From assembly GCF_006227205.1 (NCBI RefSeq), contig NZ_VCNG01000010.1, forward strand, positions 62,001 to 126,000: 64,000 nucleotides of DNA, read 5' to 3'. Positions within the stretch are counted from its first letter, which is position 1, and each line of letters begins with the position of its first letter. Shown one piece after another: positions 17,568 through 26,162 of the stretch. Source of the stretch: Pseudomonas sp. ICMP22404 (GTDB lineage: Bacteria; Pseudomonadota; Gammaproteobacteria; Pseudomonadales; Pseudomonadaceae). A program made the position numbers and the translations under genes. Below the pieces are notes generated by a model, which was not told the DNA's origin, ran no database searches, and saw nothing but the letters and a program-made list of their open reading frames with translations.

Positions 17568-17587
17568 ATTATTCAAGGATGAATAAT
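17568..17587 (+). promoter_or_regulatory. AT-rich hairpin holding the ribosome-binding site
   Basis: Perfect 8-bp inverted repeat, ATTATTCA (17,568-17,575) and TGAATAAT (17,580-17,587), with the loop AGGA. The ribosome site AAGGA lies in the loop and the start codon of the next gene begins 1 base after the stem. In RNA this weak hairpin could hide the ribosome site (thermometer-like); in DNA it could be an operator. Confidence 0.45.
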
Positions 17588-17588
17588 C

Positions 17589-18476
17589 ATGAAGGCTACC
17601 CACCATGGATTGGACTGCTGGATGTACAACACCCCTCAGTTATACAAACTGCGTATCGACGAATTGATTCTGCCCGGCACCCATGACTCCGGCGCAGACA
17701 AAAAAGCCCCCAACCCTACGTTGCCTCAGGAAAAGACCCAGGACGTGCCGATCATCGAACAGGTCCTGGCGGGCTTTCGCGTGCTCGACCTGCGCGTGGT
17801 GTTCTCCGCAACCGCCCCTGTCGGCAGTGACAAGCGCTTCCAACTGTTTCACCTCACCTCCTCCGGACGCACGGTGGGCGGTGACGTTCTGGCTCCGTTG
17901 AATGATTTTTACGACGACCCCGAGCACAAGGCCACGAGGGCCAAGGAAATCGTTATCTTGAACTTTCATAAATTCAAGCATTTCAACCGGACCATCCACC
18001 AGGAACTGCACAGCCTGATCGATTCGAAAATCGGACAACGGCTGATCCCCCGGAACTGGCGGCGTTCAACGCTGGAAGATATATGGACCCATCGTCCGGA
18101 GAAGACCGTTGTGATTTCCTACAATCACCGCGTCAGGGCGAAGTACTGGAAGGGCGTGGAGCATCAATGGAGCGGTAAGAACCTGAACTCCACCGCGGCC
18201 TTGAAAGCATTCATGGATGAGCAATCCGCCAGGCAGAAACCCGACTTCGTATTGCGCTCGATACAATGCGCGAAATACGTGTTGCCTCTTCATCTTCCCG
18301 ACGACTTCAGTGAAAAGATAGATGAGTGGTTCGAGTCCAGGGACAATAGCAGCTATATCCAGCGCTTCCACATCATCAACACCGATTGGTCGACTCGCAG
18401 CCGGATTGTATTCAACTGCATGCATGCCAACGGTCTCAAGGCGTCGGCCAAGGCAGGCAGCCTCAGCGCCGGGTGA
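17589..18476 (+). CDS. PI-PLC X-domain phosphodiesterase-like protein
   Basis: A 295-residue protein with the phosphatidylinositol-specific phospholipase C X-domain fold. Residues known from bacterial PI-PLC are in place: His32 and Asp33 in LPGTHDSG, Asp67 and Arg69 in LDLRV, and the second histidine His88 in FQLFHLTS. A basic patch and YNHR follow near 175. No signal peptide is visible, so export would need another route or the enzyme acts inside. Base composition is a little lower in GC than its neighbours. Targets could be inositol lipids of a eukaryotic host, or bacterial lipids. It overlaps the convergent next gene by 14 bp. Confidence 0.82.
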   Translation: MKATHHGLDCWMYNTPQLYKLRIDELILPGTHDSGADKKAPNPTLPQEKTQDVPIIEQVLAGFRVLDLRVVFSATAPVGSDKRFQLFHLTSSGRTVGGDVLAPLNDFYDDPEHKATRAKEIVILNFHKFKHFNRTIHQELHSLIDSKIGQRLIPRNWRRSTLEDIWTHRPEKTVVISYNHRVRAKYWKGVEHQWSGKNLNSTAALKAFMDEQSARQKPDFVLRSIQCAKYVLPLHLPDDFSEKIDEWFESRDNSSYIQRFHIINTDWSTRSRIVFNCMHANGLKASAKAGSLSAG

Positions 18477-18768
18477 TCAGCCCTTGCCGCGCCACACGGG
18501 TCAACTGCCGGATCATTTCAGGCGCATCCGCCGCACTGGGTGACTGGATGACCGCCAGATCGAAGCTATCGCTGGCGAAACGTGCCAGGGACTCGCCATC
18601 TTCGACAAACTGGATCAGGAATGCAGCGGGCCCGTGGCTGCGCCGCGGCCAGCCGTCGAGATAACGCAACAACGTTGGCTGATGGGTACCGCCCAAGAGG
18701 ATTTTGGGATTGCGCTGAAGGCTCGCCGTAATCGGCGCAAGACGTACAAGGGGACTGGGTGCGTTCAT
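18463..18768 (-). CDS. Small conserved protein, function unknown
   Basis: A 101-residue soluble protein. The segment DSFDLAVIQSPSAADAPEMIRQLTRVARQGLI resembles the motif IV-V region of small-molecule methyltransferases, but no SAM-binding glycine loop is present, so it may be a relic or a non-catalytic relative. The ATG at 18,768 is the most likely start, although the Shine-Dalgarno is weak; a longer form from 18,819 is possible. The 3' end overlaps the convergent PI-PLC-like gene by 14 bp. Confidence 0.6.
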   Translation of the reverse strand: MNAPSPLVRLAPITASLQRNPKILLGGTHQPTLLRYLDGWPRRSHGPAAFLIQFVEDGESLARFASDSFDLAVIQSPSAADAPEMIRQLTRVARQGLITRR

Positions 18769-18972
18769 CGTGTCGTGTCTCTGCCTCAAAAAGTCTGCAT
18801 GGCAGGTGAGAGGCAACACCGAACCAGCGCTTTAGCGGTATTTCGAAGCCTGTTCCAAGCTTCTGACGATGACTGGATGAGTCACCTGGCGCCCCGCAAG
18901 TAGCTGTTTAAATCGGCGCATGGGCAGCATCCTAGAGAAGCCGACGGGCCAGTGTCAAGAATCTGCAGCCAC

Positions 18973-18999
18973 AAAAAAGGCCCGTACCAGACGGGCCTT
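18973..18999 (-). terminator. Terminator of the doxX-family gene
   Basis: The 9-bp stem AAGGCCCGT / ACGGGCCTT has a T-run on the minus strand. It lies about 20 bp after the DoxX stop codon. The rest of 18,769-19,018 shows no gene. Confidence 0.88.
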
Positions 19000-19018
19000 C
19001 GATGGTTGTACTCGGTGA

Positions 19019-19453
19019 TCAGCCAGCGATGGCGCGATCGACCGACAGCTTGCCTGCACCCTCGATCAACACCGCAATGCTCGCGGCCAGCAGCGCCAGG
19101 GCAAACTCATAACCGTTGTTGGCCATGAACAGGCCATTGCCGATGTGCACGGAGAAAATAGCCACCAGGGACAGGAAAGCCAACCCCAACGCCGCCGGAC
19201 GAACCAGCAGGCCAACGATCAAGGCCAGCCCGGCGAAAAACTCGGTGCCACCGGCCAATGTGGCCATTAGGTAGCCGGGTGTCAGGCCGATGCTTTCCAT
19301 CCACTGCGCGGTTCCCGCCAGCCCGTAGCCACCAAACAGACCAAAGAGCTTTTGCGAGCCGTGAGCCGCAAAAATGACACCGACCGCGATGCGAAGGACA
19401 GTCAGGCCGTAGCCGGCACGGGTGGACAGGATTTTGTTGACGAAAGAGCTCAT
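19019..19453 (-). CDS. DoxX family membrane protein
   Basis: A 144-residue integral membrane protein with four predicted helices (about 15-35, 55-80, 82-105, 110-132). The start LRIAVGVIFAAHGSQKLFG is the DoxX signature. Proteins of this family occur in respiratory and redox-stress contexts (for example with SodA and SseA in mycobacteria); the exact role here is unknown. Single gene with its own terminator. Confidence 0.9.
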   Translation of the reverse strand: MSSFVNKILSTRAGYGLTVLRIAVGVIFAAHGSQKLFGLFGGYGLAGTAQWMESIGLTPGYLMATLAGGTEFFAGLALIVGLLVRPAALGLAFLSLVAIFSVHIGNGLFMANNGYEFALALLAASIAVLIEGAGKLSVDRAIAG

Positions 19454-19552
19454 GGGTTCATTTCCTTGGGAAGGTTGGGTTGGTCGCTATATTAATCAAT
19501 AAAGCTCATGTTAAAAACGCAATATCTCCGTCATACCAATCAACTTATTCGA

Positions 19553-20974
19553 TCACTTGCGCAGTGCAACCTTTTGTTCCTTCGGTTCCAACGACTCCCG
19601 CTCCCGATCAAACGCCAGATAGTATTTATTCACACTATTAACGTAGCTGACGGCGCCCATTCCTACCTGCTCCATGGCAATACGTTCGACCTGGAAAAAC
19701 CACTGGTTGGGATTCAGTCCACGCCGCCGGGCCTCGGCACGCATGCCCTGGACGCGTTCGGGGCCCATGTTGTAGGCAGCCAATACAAAGGCCATGCGTT
19801 CGCGCTCGTTGAGCTTGGGGCTGGAAAAAAACTTGCGGCGGATCATGGCCAGGTACTTGGCGCCGGCCTGGACATTGGCGTCCAGGTTCTGAATGTTGCC
19901 GACCCCGACCCGCTGCGCCGCCGCCGGAGTGATCTGCATGAGCCCGGTGGGACCGCTTCCGCTGCGGGCGCTGGGTTGCAGAGCGGACTCCTTGAAGGCC
20001 AGGGCCGCGAGGTTGAGCCAGTCCATATCCTGGGCCTCGGCATGTTTTTGCAGCACCGGGCGCAGTTTCTCCAGCCGCTGGCGGTCGGCCCGAGCCAGCG
20101 GATAATGAACCTGGTACAAACGACGATAGATGCGCAGGAACGCAGCGTCCTCGTTGGACGGTACCTTGTAGGTCGTCAGGAAGCCGTTGATGCTCGCCCG
20201 CAGCATGGCGGCGTCGCGGCGAACGAACCAGTGCTCGTTATCCGGCTCACCGATCAGCAACTGCCGGTCGAAGCGCAGCTTGGGCAGAATCTTGCCCCAG
20301 CGCTCGGCGATGGGTTGCTCGACAATGGTCAGATGGAAAATCCCTCCCTGGACCATTTCCAGCACATCCTCGACCGCCAGGGTGGGGTCGACCCATTCGA
20401 TCTTCACCGGTGATAACTTGAGCAAAGCCAGCTTCTGGTTGATCTGCCCCACCGCGTCCCCCGCCGCACTGCCGTTGGGCAAGGCCAGGGTCTTGCCGGA
20501 CAACTGCTCCACCCGCGTGTAGCGCTTCTCCCCCTTGATGCCCACCAGCATCAAGGGCACGCCACTGCGAATCGGATCGCTGGCACTGACCGCGTGACTG
20601 GCCAAGGGCTCAAGCAATTCACCCGGCGCCACGAGGTCGCCCTCTCCGCGTTGCAGGGCACCGAGCAACTGGTCCTTGGCCTTGGGGATGATCTTGAGGG
20701 TGATTTCCTGGCCATCCCGGGCATGACCGTTAAGGTATTGTTCGAACGCCCGCAACCGGTGGTATTCGACGCCGATGGGTTGCCCCTGGACTTCACCGGA
20801 ACTGTTGCGGCTCTGGTTGACCAATACTTTCAGCACTCGACTGCTGCGGATCTGCGCCAGGTCACGCACCGTACCCGGCGCCACCGCCTGCACCGGCCCA
20901 GGCAGCCGCGCCTCCGCCGGCATTGGCAGCAGCAGCGAACAACACAGCAGTAAGAACACCTGGGGACGTGTCAT
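19553..20974 (-). CDS. mltF: Membrane-bound lytic transglycosylase MltF
   Basis: A 473-residue two-domain protein. After a signal peptide (about 1-22) comes an ABC-type solute-binding (SBP_bac_3) module (about 45-265) that senses peptidoglycan fragments. The C-terminal SLT lytic transglycosylase domain (about 310-440) carries catalytic Glu329 in FKESALQ, followed by GLMQITPAAA and AYNMGPERV. It cleaves the glycan strand to 1,6-anhydro-MurNAc ends at the outer membrane. No lipobox is visible, so membrane attachment may be peripheral. It is probably one of two MltF paralogues in this genus. Confidence 0.92.
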   Translation of the reverse strand: MTRPQVFLLLCCSLLLPMPAEARLPGPVQAVAPGTVRDLAQIRSSRVLKVLVNQSRNSSGEVQGQPIGVEYHRLRAFEQYLNGHARDGQEITLKIIPKAKDQLLGALQRGEGDLVAPGELLEPLASHAVSASDPIRSGVPLMLVGIKGEKRYTRVEQLSGKTLALPNGSAAGDAVGQINQKLALLKLSPVKIEWVDPTLAVEDVLEMVQGGIFHLTIVEQPIAERWGKILPKLRFDRQLLIGEPDNEHWFVRRDAAMLRASINGFLTTYKVPSNEDAAFLRIYRRLYQVHYPLARADRQRLEKLRPVLQKHAEAQDMDWLNLAALAFKESALQPSARSGSGPTGLMQITPAAAQRVGVGNIQNLDANVQAGAKYLAMIRRKFFSSPKLNERERMAFVLAAYNMGPERVQGMRAEARRRGLNPNQWFFQVERIAMEQVGMGAVSYVNSVNKYYLAFDRERESLEPKEQKVALRK

Positions 20975-21209
20975 CCACTCTCCGGAAGGAATACCGCGAC
21001 CCGCCTTCTTGAAAAAAGAGGCTTGGGTCGACAGGAACAGAGCACCTGGGGCGCTGAAAAGTGCGCAAGACTGGCACAGTGATGGCGTTTATACCAACCC
21101 GACCTGTCTCATGGCCTCAACAGACAGCCTCAACTCGTTGTAGTTCTTGGCTTTTCTTATAAATCTACAGCTCTGATATGCTTTCCGGCCTTTGGGCCGA
21201 GGTAGCACC

Positions 21210-22016
21210 ATGCAACTCATCGATATCGGCGTCAACCTGACCAACCCCAGTTTCGCCGACAAACAGCAGGCAGTGCTTGAGCGCGCCTATGAAGCAGGGG
21301 TCTGCCAACTGGTATTGACCGGCACCAGCATCGAGGGCAGCGAAAAGGCTCTCGAGCTGTGCCAACAGTTGGATGAGACCGGCGAGCGCCTGTTCTCCAC
21401 CGCCGGCATCCATCCCCACAGCGCCAGCGACTGGACAGCCGACAGCGCCCGGCACCTCAAGGACCTGCTGAAGCAAAGCCACGTCCGTGCCGTTGGAGAA
21501 TGCGGACTGGATTTCAACCGGGACTTCTCCCCTCGCCCACAACAGGAGAAAGTCCTGGAAGAACACCTCGCCCTGGCGGCGGAACTGCAACTTCCAGTCT
21601 TTCTTCACGAACGCGACGCCGACCAGCGCTTACTGGAGATTTTGCGGGATTTCCGCGACCGTCTGCCGGCTGCGGTGGTGCATTGCTTTACCGGTGAGAA
21701 AAAGGCGCTGTTCAACTACCTGGACCTGGACCTGCACATCGGCATCACCGGCTGGATCTGCGATGAACGCCGGGGCACGCATCTGCACCCGTTGGTACGC
21801 GAAATCCCCCGCGGCCGGCTGATGCTCGAAAGCGATGCGCCCTACCTGCTGCCCCGCACCCTGCGTCCCAAACCGAAGAACGGGCGCAACGAGCCGGCCT
21901 ACCTGACCGAAGTCTTGCGGGAAATCGCCTTGCATCGAGGCGAAACCCAAGAAGACCTGGCCGCTCACAGCACAGCATGTGCGCGGGCGTTTTTCGGGCT
22001 GCCCACGATCTCCTGA
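21210..22016 (+). CDS. tatD: TatD-family metal-dependent DNase
   Basis: A 268-residue TIM-barrel hydrolase. The N-terminus MQLIDIGVNL has Asn where some homologues have the HxH motif; this variant is typical of E. coli TatD itself. Metal-site residues appear in AGIHPH, GECGLDFNRD, FLHERDA, HCFTG and ESDAPYL. The family acts as a 3'-5' exonuclease in DNA repair. Start at 21,210 with GAGGT upstream. Confidence 0.93.
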   Translation: MQLIDIGVNLTNPSFADKQQAVLERAYEAGVCQLVLTGTSIEGSEKALELCQQLDETGERLFSTAGIHPHSASDWTADSARHLKDLLKQSHVRAVGECGLDFNRDFSPRPQQEKVLEEHLALAAELQLPVFLHERDADQRLLEILRDFRDRLPAAVVHCFTGEKKALFNYLDLDLHIGITGWICDERRGTHLHPLVREIPRGRLMLESDAPYLLPRTLRPKPKNGRNEPAYLTEVLREIALHRGETQEDLAAHSTACARAFFGLPTIS

Positions 22017-22031
22017 GCCCCCGAAATCCCT

Positions 22032-22120
22032 TGCGGGAGCGAGCCTGCTCGCGATAGCAGTGAATCAGCTTGCAAGTCAGTGGCTGACACTCCGCTATCG
22101 CGAGCAGGCTCGCTCCCACA
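22032..22120. repeat. REP-like inverted repeat pair (family 1)
   Basis: Arms 22,032-22,058 and 22,094-22,120 are near-perfect reverse complements (one mismatch, TGCGGG instead of TGTGGG), sharing the GAGCCTGCTCGCGATAGC core. They lie in the gap between tatD and the chemoreceptor gene. Confidence 0.85.
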
Positions 22121-22248
22121 GGGAATCCGGGCCAGCCCATGGCTCCTAGCATCAGGTCTGTTGACCCACATCAACACTCCACCTCCCGGGATAGCGGCAA
22201 AATAATGGCACCTTGCCAAAACTGTTTCCGCTATCAGAGAAGACCTCC

Positions 22249-23730
22249 ATGGGTGCCTGGCTTAGCAATATCTCGCTGAAATACAAATTCTGGGCGGTCA
22301 ACGCGGTCGCCTTTGTAACCACCTTGCTGCTCGTGCTCTATGCACTGCAGCTTGAACAACAGGCCCGCAATGATGCGGCCCGGGTGAATGCCCAGGCCCA
22401 GGCGCGCCTGCTCAGTGCCTGGCCCGCCGAGCAAGCATTGCCCAGGGCCGATAACCTGCTGGCGTTCAAGCAAGGCCAGGCGCCCGCGCTCAACGGTCAG
22501 TCGTTGCCTTCACTGGCGCAGGCGCAGGGCTGGGTCGATCTGGACTCCAAACCGCTCGTCGGCAATCAGCCGTTGCTGGGCGCTGACGTCATCCGACGCG
22601 GCGACGGCCAACAACTCGCCGTCCTGGCTCAGGGCGCAAGCCTGAGCCAGGTACTCGGCGAGCGCTTCAGCCAATACGCCGTGGCGGTGTTCGTGTTGAT
22701 GCTGGCCATGCTGGGCGCGTCGCAATTGTTGATCCGCTTTCTGTTGAGCCAGCTCAACACCCTGAAGGACGTGATGCTGCATGTGGAGAAGACCGGCGAT
22801 CTGTCCGCCCGCGTGCCTCTGGCCTGCAAGGATGAAGTGGGCCAGATGGCCGCCGCATTCAATGCCATGCAAGCCGGTTATCAACGGGTAGTCGATACCG
22901 TGGCCAGCACGGCCCGCCAACTGGACAGTGGCGCAGCACGACTGGCCTCGAGCATGAGCGAGGTTCGCCACGGCATGCTTGGGCAGCAGAGCGAAACCGA
23001 TCAGGCAGCGACGGCGATCAACGAGATGTCCGCCACAGTGTATCACATCGCCCAACATGCCGGCGCCACTCGCGACCTGTCGAAAGCCGCCGACACCCTG
23101 GCCGGCAATGGCCGTAACGTGGTCAATCGTGTTGAGCAGTCAATCACCGGCCTCTCCTCCGGGGTGCAGCAGACCGCCGAAATGATCCAGCGCCTGGCCG
23201 AAGACAGCCAGAAGATCAACAGCGTGGTCAGCGTGATTCACAGCATAGCGGAGCAAACAAACCTGCTGGCCCTCAACGCCGCCATCGAAGCCGCGCGGGC
23301 CGGGGAAATGGGCCGGGGTTTCGCCGTGGTAGCCGACGAGGTACGCAACCTCGCCAAACGGGTGCAAATCTCAACAGATGAAATCACCACCATGGTGTCG
23401 GCCCTGCAGGCGGGGACCCAGGACGCGGTGGACTTCATGCAGGAAAGCTCCTACAAAGCCGACGATTGCGTACAACAGGCCCGCGAGGCCGGCGAGGCAT
23501 TGGCGCAGATCACCGACGCGGTGGCCCAGATGCGCGAGAGCAATACCCAGATCGCCGTCGCGGCCGAGCAGCAAAGCCAGGTTGCCGAGGAAATGAACCG
23601 GGCGGTGGTGGGCATTCGCGACGTCACTGAAAACACCGTGCGCCAGACCGTGGACTCGGCCACGACCAGCCATGAACTGGCGACCCTGGCGGGTGAATTG
23701 AGCAAGGCGATCGGGCAGCTCAGACTCTGA
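22249..23730 (+). CDS. Methyl-accepting chemotaxis protein
   Basis: A 493-residue chemoreceptor with a first helix at about 13-35, a short periplasmic region of about 100 residues, a second helix at about 143-165, a HAMP domain (about 166-220), and a cytoplasmic signalling domain with the conserved hairpin tip (EQTNLLALNAAIEAARAGE). The sensor is shorter than the usual four-helix bundle and matches no ligand motif I know, so the signal is unknown. No C-terminal CheR-binding pentapeptide is present. Start at 22,249 follows an AGAAGA ribosome site. Confidence 0.9.
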   Translation: MGAWLSNISLKYKFWAVNAVAFVTTLLLVLYALQLEQQARNDAARVNAQAQARLLSAWPAEQALPRADNLLAFKQGQAPALNGQSLPSLAQAQGWVDLDSKPLVGNQPLLGADVIRRGDGQQLAVLAQGASLSQVLGERFSQYAVAVFVLMLAMLGASQLLIRFLLSQLNTLKDVMLHVEKTGDLSARVPLACKDEVGQMAAAFNAMQAGYQRVVDTVASTARQLDSGAARLASSMSEVRHGMLGQQSETDQAATAINEMSATVYHIAQHAGATRDLSKAADTLAGNGRNVVNRVEQSITGLSSGVQQTAEMIQRLAEDSQKINSVVSVIHSIAEQTNLLALNAAIEAARAGEMGRGFAVVADEVRNLAKRVQISTDEITTMVSALQAGTQDAVDFMQESSYKADDCVQQAREAGEALAQITDAVAQMRESNTQIAVAAEQQSQVAEEMNRAVVGIRDVTENTVRQTVDSATTSHELATLAGELSKAIGQLRL

Positions 23731-23738
23731 GACCGCCG

Positions 23739-23921
23739 TCGCGGGCAAGCCTTGCTCCCACAAAGGAATGTGGACGATGGAGAGGCAAGCCTTAGCCCAC
23801 AAAGGGAATGTGGACCTGTGGAGAGGCAAGCCCTACACCACAAAGAAAATGTGGACCTGTGGAGAGGTAAACTTCATCCCATAAAGGACACATGGACCTG
23901 TGGGAGCAAGGCTTGCCCGCG
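23739..23921. repeat. Degenerate 41-bp tandem repeats inside a REP pair
   Basis: Outer REP arms (about 23,739-23,762 and 23,898-23,921, core GGCAAGCCTTGCTCCCACA) enclose four copies of a ~41-bp unit: 23,745-23,784, 23,785-23,825, 23,826-23,866 and 23,867-23,905. Each unit starts GCAAGCC and ends with a variant of TGTGGACCTGTGGAGAG. Later copies diverge. It looks like a REP end that expanded by tandem duplication. Confidence 0.75.
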
Positions 23922-24039
23922 ATTGCTTCATCCGAGAACTGACTCGGATCTATCGCTCCCATAGCCAACCGCGATTCGCCGCCCTGCCCCGCCATGCCTA
24001 TTCTTGTATCAACAGATGTCAGGCATAAGGAGCAGCATC

Positions 24040-24246
24040 ATGCACAAACGTCACCCTACCCTCGCAGGCTGGCAATGGCACGCCTTCAACCCAACCCATC
24101 TGGCGTTGCAACTGATCGCCGTGCCCTTGCTCATCATCGCATCGCTGCTGATCATCTCGGGCGCGCTCAACCTGGACCTGGCGGACATCAGCATCGGCAT
24201 CATCGCTGTATTCGCCTCGCTGGGACTACTGCGCCACACTCATTGA
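24040..24246 (+). CDS. Small hydrophobic membrane protein, function unknown
   Basis: A 68-residue protein with two hydrophobic helices (about 20-42 and 46-62). The stretch WHAFNPTHLALQLIAVPLL faintly recalls the NP.N..H...VPL motif of Mpo1/DUF962 membrane proteins, but it is too short to be sure. Start at 24,040 is supported by TAAGGAG 7 bases upstream. It ends 13 bp before the convergent thioesterase gene. Confidence 0.7.
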   Translation: MHKRHPTLAGWQWHAFNPTHLALQLIAVPLLIIASLLIISGALNLDLADISIGIIAVFASLGLLRHTH

Positions 24247-24259
24247 GCGCCCACATACC

Positions 24260-25057
24260 TCAGCCGAAAATCGTCACCGTCTGCCGGCTCATGGCGATCA
24301 GGCGGCCATCGGCGCTCCAGAACTTCGCAGCGACGTGACCGTAGCCGTCCTGGGCGTGCTCGATCTCGGCCAGGTACTTGCACCAGTCCAACGTCGTGAG
24401 CGCCAGCACCGGCTGGACGAATTCGATGGTCCAGGTCAGCGTGCTACCCGGCGCCATCTGTGTCAGGTGCGGCAGTAACGCGGGCGGCCAGGCATCCACC
24501 AACGCGAGGATGTGGGCCTCGTTGAGCGGCTCTTCCTTTACATCCCCACGCAACCGTACCCAACCGCCCATGCTGCGGGATTTATTGCCGGTGAATGGCA
24601 GACCACCGACACTCCAGCACATCGCCAGGTGCCGCATGAACTCCGGCGTGCCACCCTTGATATAAGGCAGCTCCTGGCATTGCTCGATGCTTTTGAACTC
24701 AGGCGCAGGGTCGGCCTGCACCGCCACCACGGAAGAGCGCGATGCACCGAAGCTGCCTTGCACCACGGTCACCACCTGGCCGTTCTGCACAGCGCGTCCC
24801 TGCACCTGGCTGACCGCCTTGCCTTCGCGCAGCACTTCGACTTCAAAACTGACGGGCACGTCCGGTTCGACCGGGCCGACGAAGGTGATCGCCAGTGAAC
24901 GCACCGGACGATCCGCCGGCACCCGTGCGCGCATCGCCTCATACTGCAGCGCCGCCACCAGCCCACCAAAAGTGGCGCGTCCCTGCCCCCATTCGGGTGC
25001 GATGGTCACGGCGCCAGGCTGACGGCGCACAGCATCGATCAAATCGGAAAAGCGCAT
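24260..25057 (-). CDS. Acyl-CoA thioesterase family protein (double hot-dog, TesB-like)
   Basis: A 265-residue protein with two hot-dog halves (about 5-110 and 150-262), as in the TesB-like 4HBT_3 group. The first half has WGQGRATFGGLVAAL and the second SMGGWVRLRGD and LALVDAWPPALL, where the catalytic Asp of TesB-type enzymes usually lies. It probably cleaves acyl-CoA thioesters in the cytoplasm. Substrate chain length cannot be inferred. Confidence 0.85.
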   Translation of the reverse strand: MRFSDLIDAVRRQPGAVTIAPEWGQGRATFGGLVAALQYEAMRARVPADRPVRSLAITFVGPVEPDVPVSFEVEVLREGKAVSQVQGRAVQNGQVVTVVQGSFGASRSSVVAVQADPAPEFKSIEQCQELPYIKGGTPEFMRHLAMCWSVGGLPFTGNKSRSMGGWVRLRGDVKEEPLNEAHILALVDAWPPALLPHLTQMAPGSTLTWTIEFVQPVLALTTLDWCKYLAEIEHAQDGYGHVAAKFWSADGRLIAMSRQTVTIFG

Positions 25058-25183
25058 GGCAACCTCGAAAGCATGGGAGAAAGATGAAGGAATCTTAACC
25101 AGCCGGGATAAACGACACAGCGCTCATTCCGGCCAAAGAGGCTGACAGATAGGCCGCCACACTTTAATCAACGCACAGAGCAT

Positions 25184-25272
25184 TGTGGGAGCGAGCCTGC
25201 TCGCGATAGCGGAGGGTCGGTCAGCATGGGGCAAGCTGAGTCGGCGCTATCGCGAGCAGGCTCGCTCCCACA
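25184..25272. repeat. REP-like inverted repeat pair (family 1)
   Basis: Arms 25,184-25,210 and 25,246-25,272 are exact 27-bp reverse complements with core GTGGGAGCGAGCCTGCTCGC. They lie between the thioesterase promoter side and the CHAD gene end. Confidence 0.87.
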
Positions 25273-25293
25273 GGGAGATAGAGGGTGGTTTTT

Positions 25294-26055
25294 TCAGGAT
25301 TTCTCGAAGCAGCTCGCGATCAGCTTATCGAGCACCTTGTCAGCCTTGGCTTCGGCCTCGGTCATGGTAGTGCGCCAGACCGGCACACAGGGTTGCAGGT
25401 CGTGTTCCCGTTCGGCCTGGGCCAGCCATTGCCAGCAGTCGTGCCAATCGCCCAGGGCGCCTTGGGCGGACTTGAGCCGCGGCATGGCCGCTTCCGGCAG
25501 TCGATCGAGCTCCGGGTAGGCTTCGATCGCATAGCGCACGCGCTTGATCAGCAGCCGCAACCGGTGGCGGTCATGGGCCGGATCACGCAACGCTTCACCG
25601 AGTTGTTTCCATTGTTTGTCCAGGCGCTTTTCAATGCGTTTGCGCAATCCCTTGAGCAGCCCCTGACGCTGGGCCGCGCGAATGAAGCGCGGAAATGCAT
25701 CGAGGATCATCAACAGCTGCGCCAACTCCCGGCTCGCGGCCACGGCAGGATAGGCCTCGGCCATCTGCAGCCGACGCCGTTGCGCGGCATCGGTGTTGTC
25801 GTGCAACTCAAGATAAGCCGCCAGCACTTCCCGGTCACGCAACGGCGTGGTCAGGGTTCCAACCGCCGAAGCGGCTGTTTCCAGCTGTTCGACACCCGGC
25901 AAGCCGCGCAATGGGCGGAGCAAGCTGCGCAAACGGCGAACCGTGGTCCGCAGGTCATGCAGCGCTTCACTGTCGGTATGGGCATTCAAGCGGGCCTGGC
26001 AGGCCAGCAGGCCGACTTCCAGCCCGACGATCCGGGCCACCAGCCTATCAATCAT
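25294..26055 (-). CDS. CHAD domain protein
   Basis: A 253-residue all-helical protein with conserved histidine and arginine positions of the CHAD domain (EALHDLRTTVRRLRSLLRPLRG near 35-55 and LIKRVRYAIEAYPEL near 165-180). CHAD domains bind inorganic polyphosphate and localise to polyphosphate granules. No fused CYTH domain is present. The ATG at 26,055 gives a domain-only protein; an in-frame start 16 codons upstream is possible. The gap 26,056-26,162 holds a small inverted repeat (AGCTGCAAG at 26,091 and CTTGCAGCT at 26,130). Confidence 0.85.
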   Translation of the reverse strand: MIDRLVARIVGLEVGLLACQARLNAHTDSEALHDLRTTVRRLRSLLRPLRGLPGVEQLETAASAVGTLTTPLRDREVLAAYLELHDNTDAAQRRRLQMAEAYPAVAASRELAQLLMILDAFPRFIRAAQRQGLLKGLRKRIEKRLDKQWKQLGEALRDPAHDRHRLRLLIKRVRYAIEAYPELDRLPEAAMPRLKSAQGALGDWHDCWQWLAQAEREHDLQPCVPVWRTTMTEAEAKADKVLDKLIASCFEKS

Positions 26056-26162
26056 GGGGGGCGTACTCCGTACAGCAGCTTCAAGTGGCGAGCTGCAAGC
26101 CACAAGTGAGGGTCACGTCGTGCCGCTCTCTTGCAGCTTACAGTCTATAGCAGCCGCTGCTT

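Noticed and set aside
23739..23921. CRISPR-like appearance of the ~41-bp repeats
   Set aside because: The units are contiguous with no unique spacers, degrade progressively, and contain REP halves; there are no cas genes.
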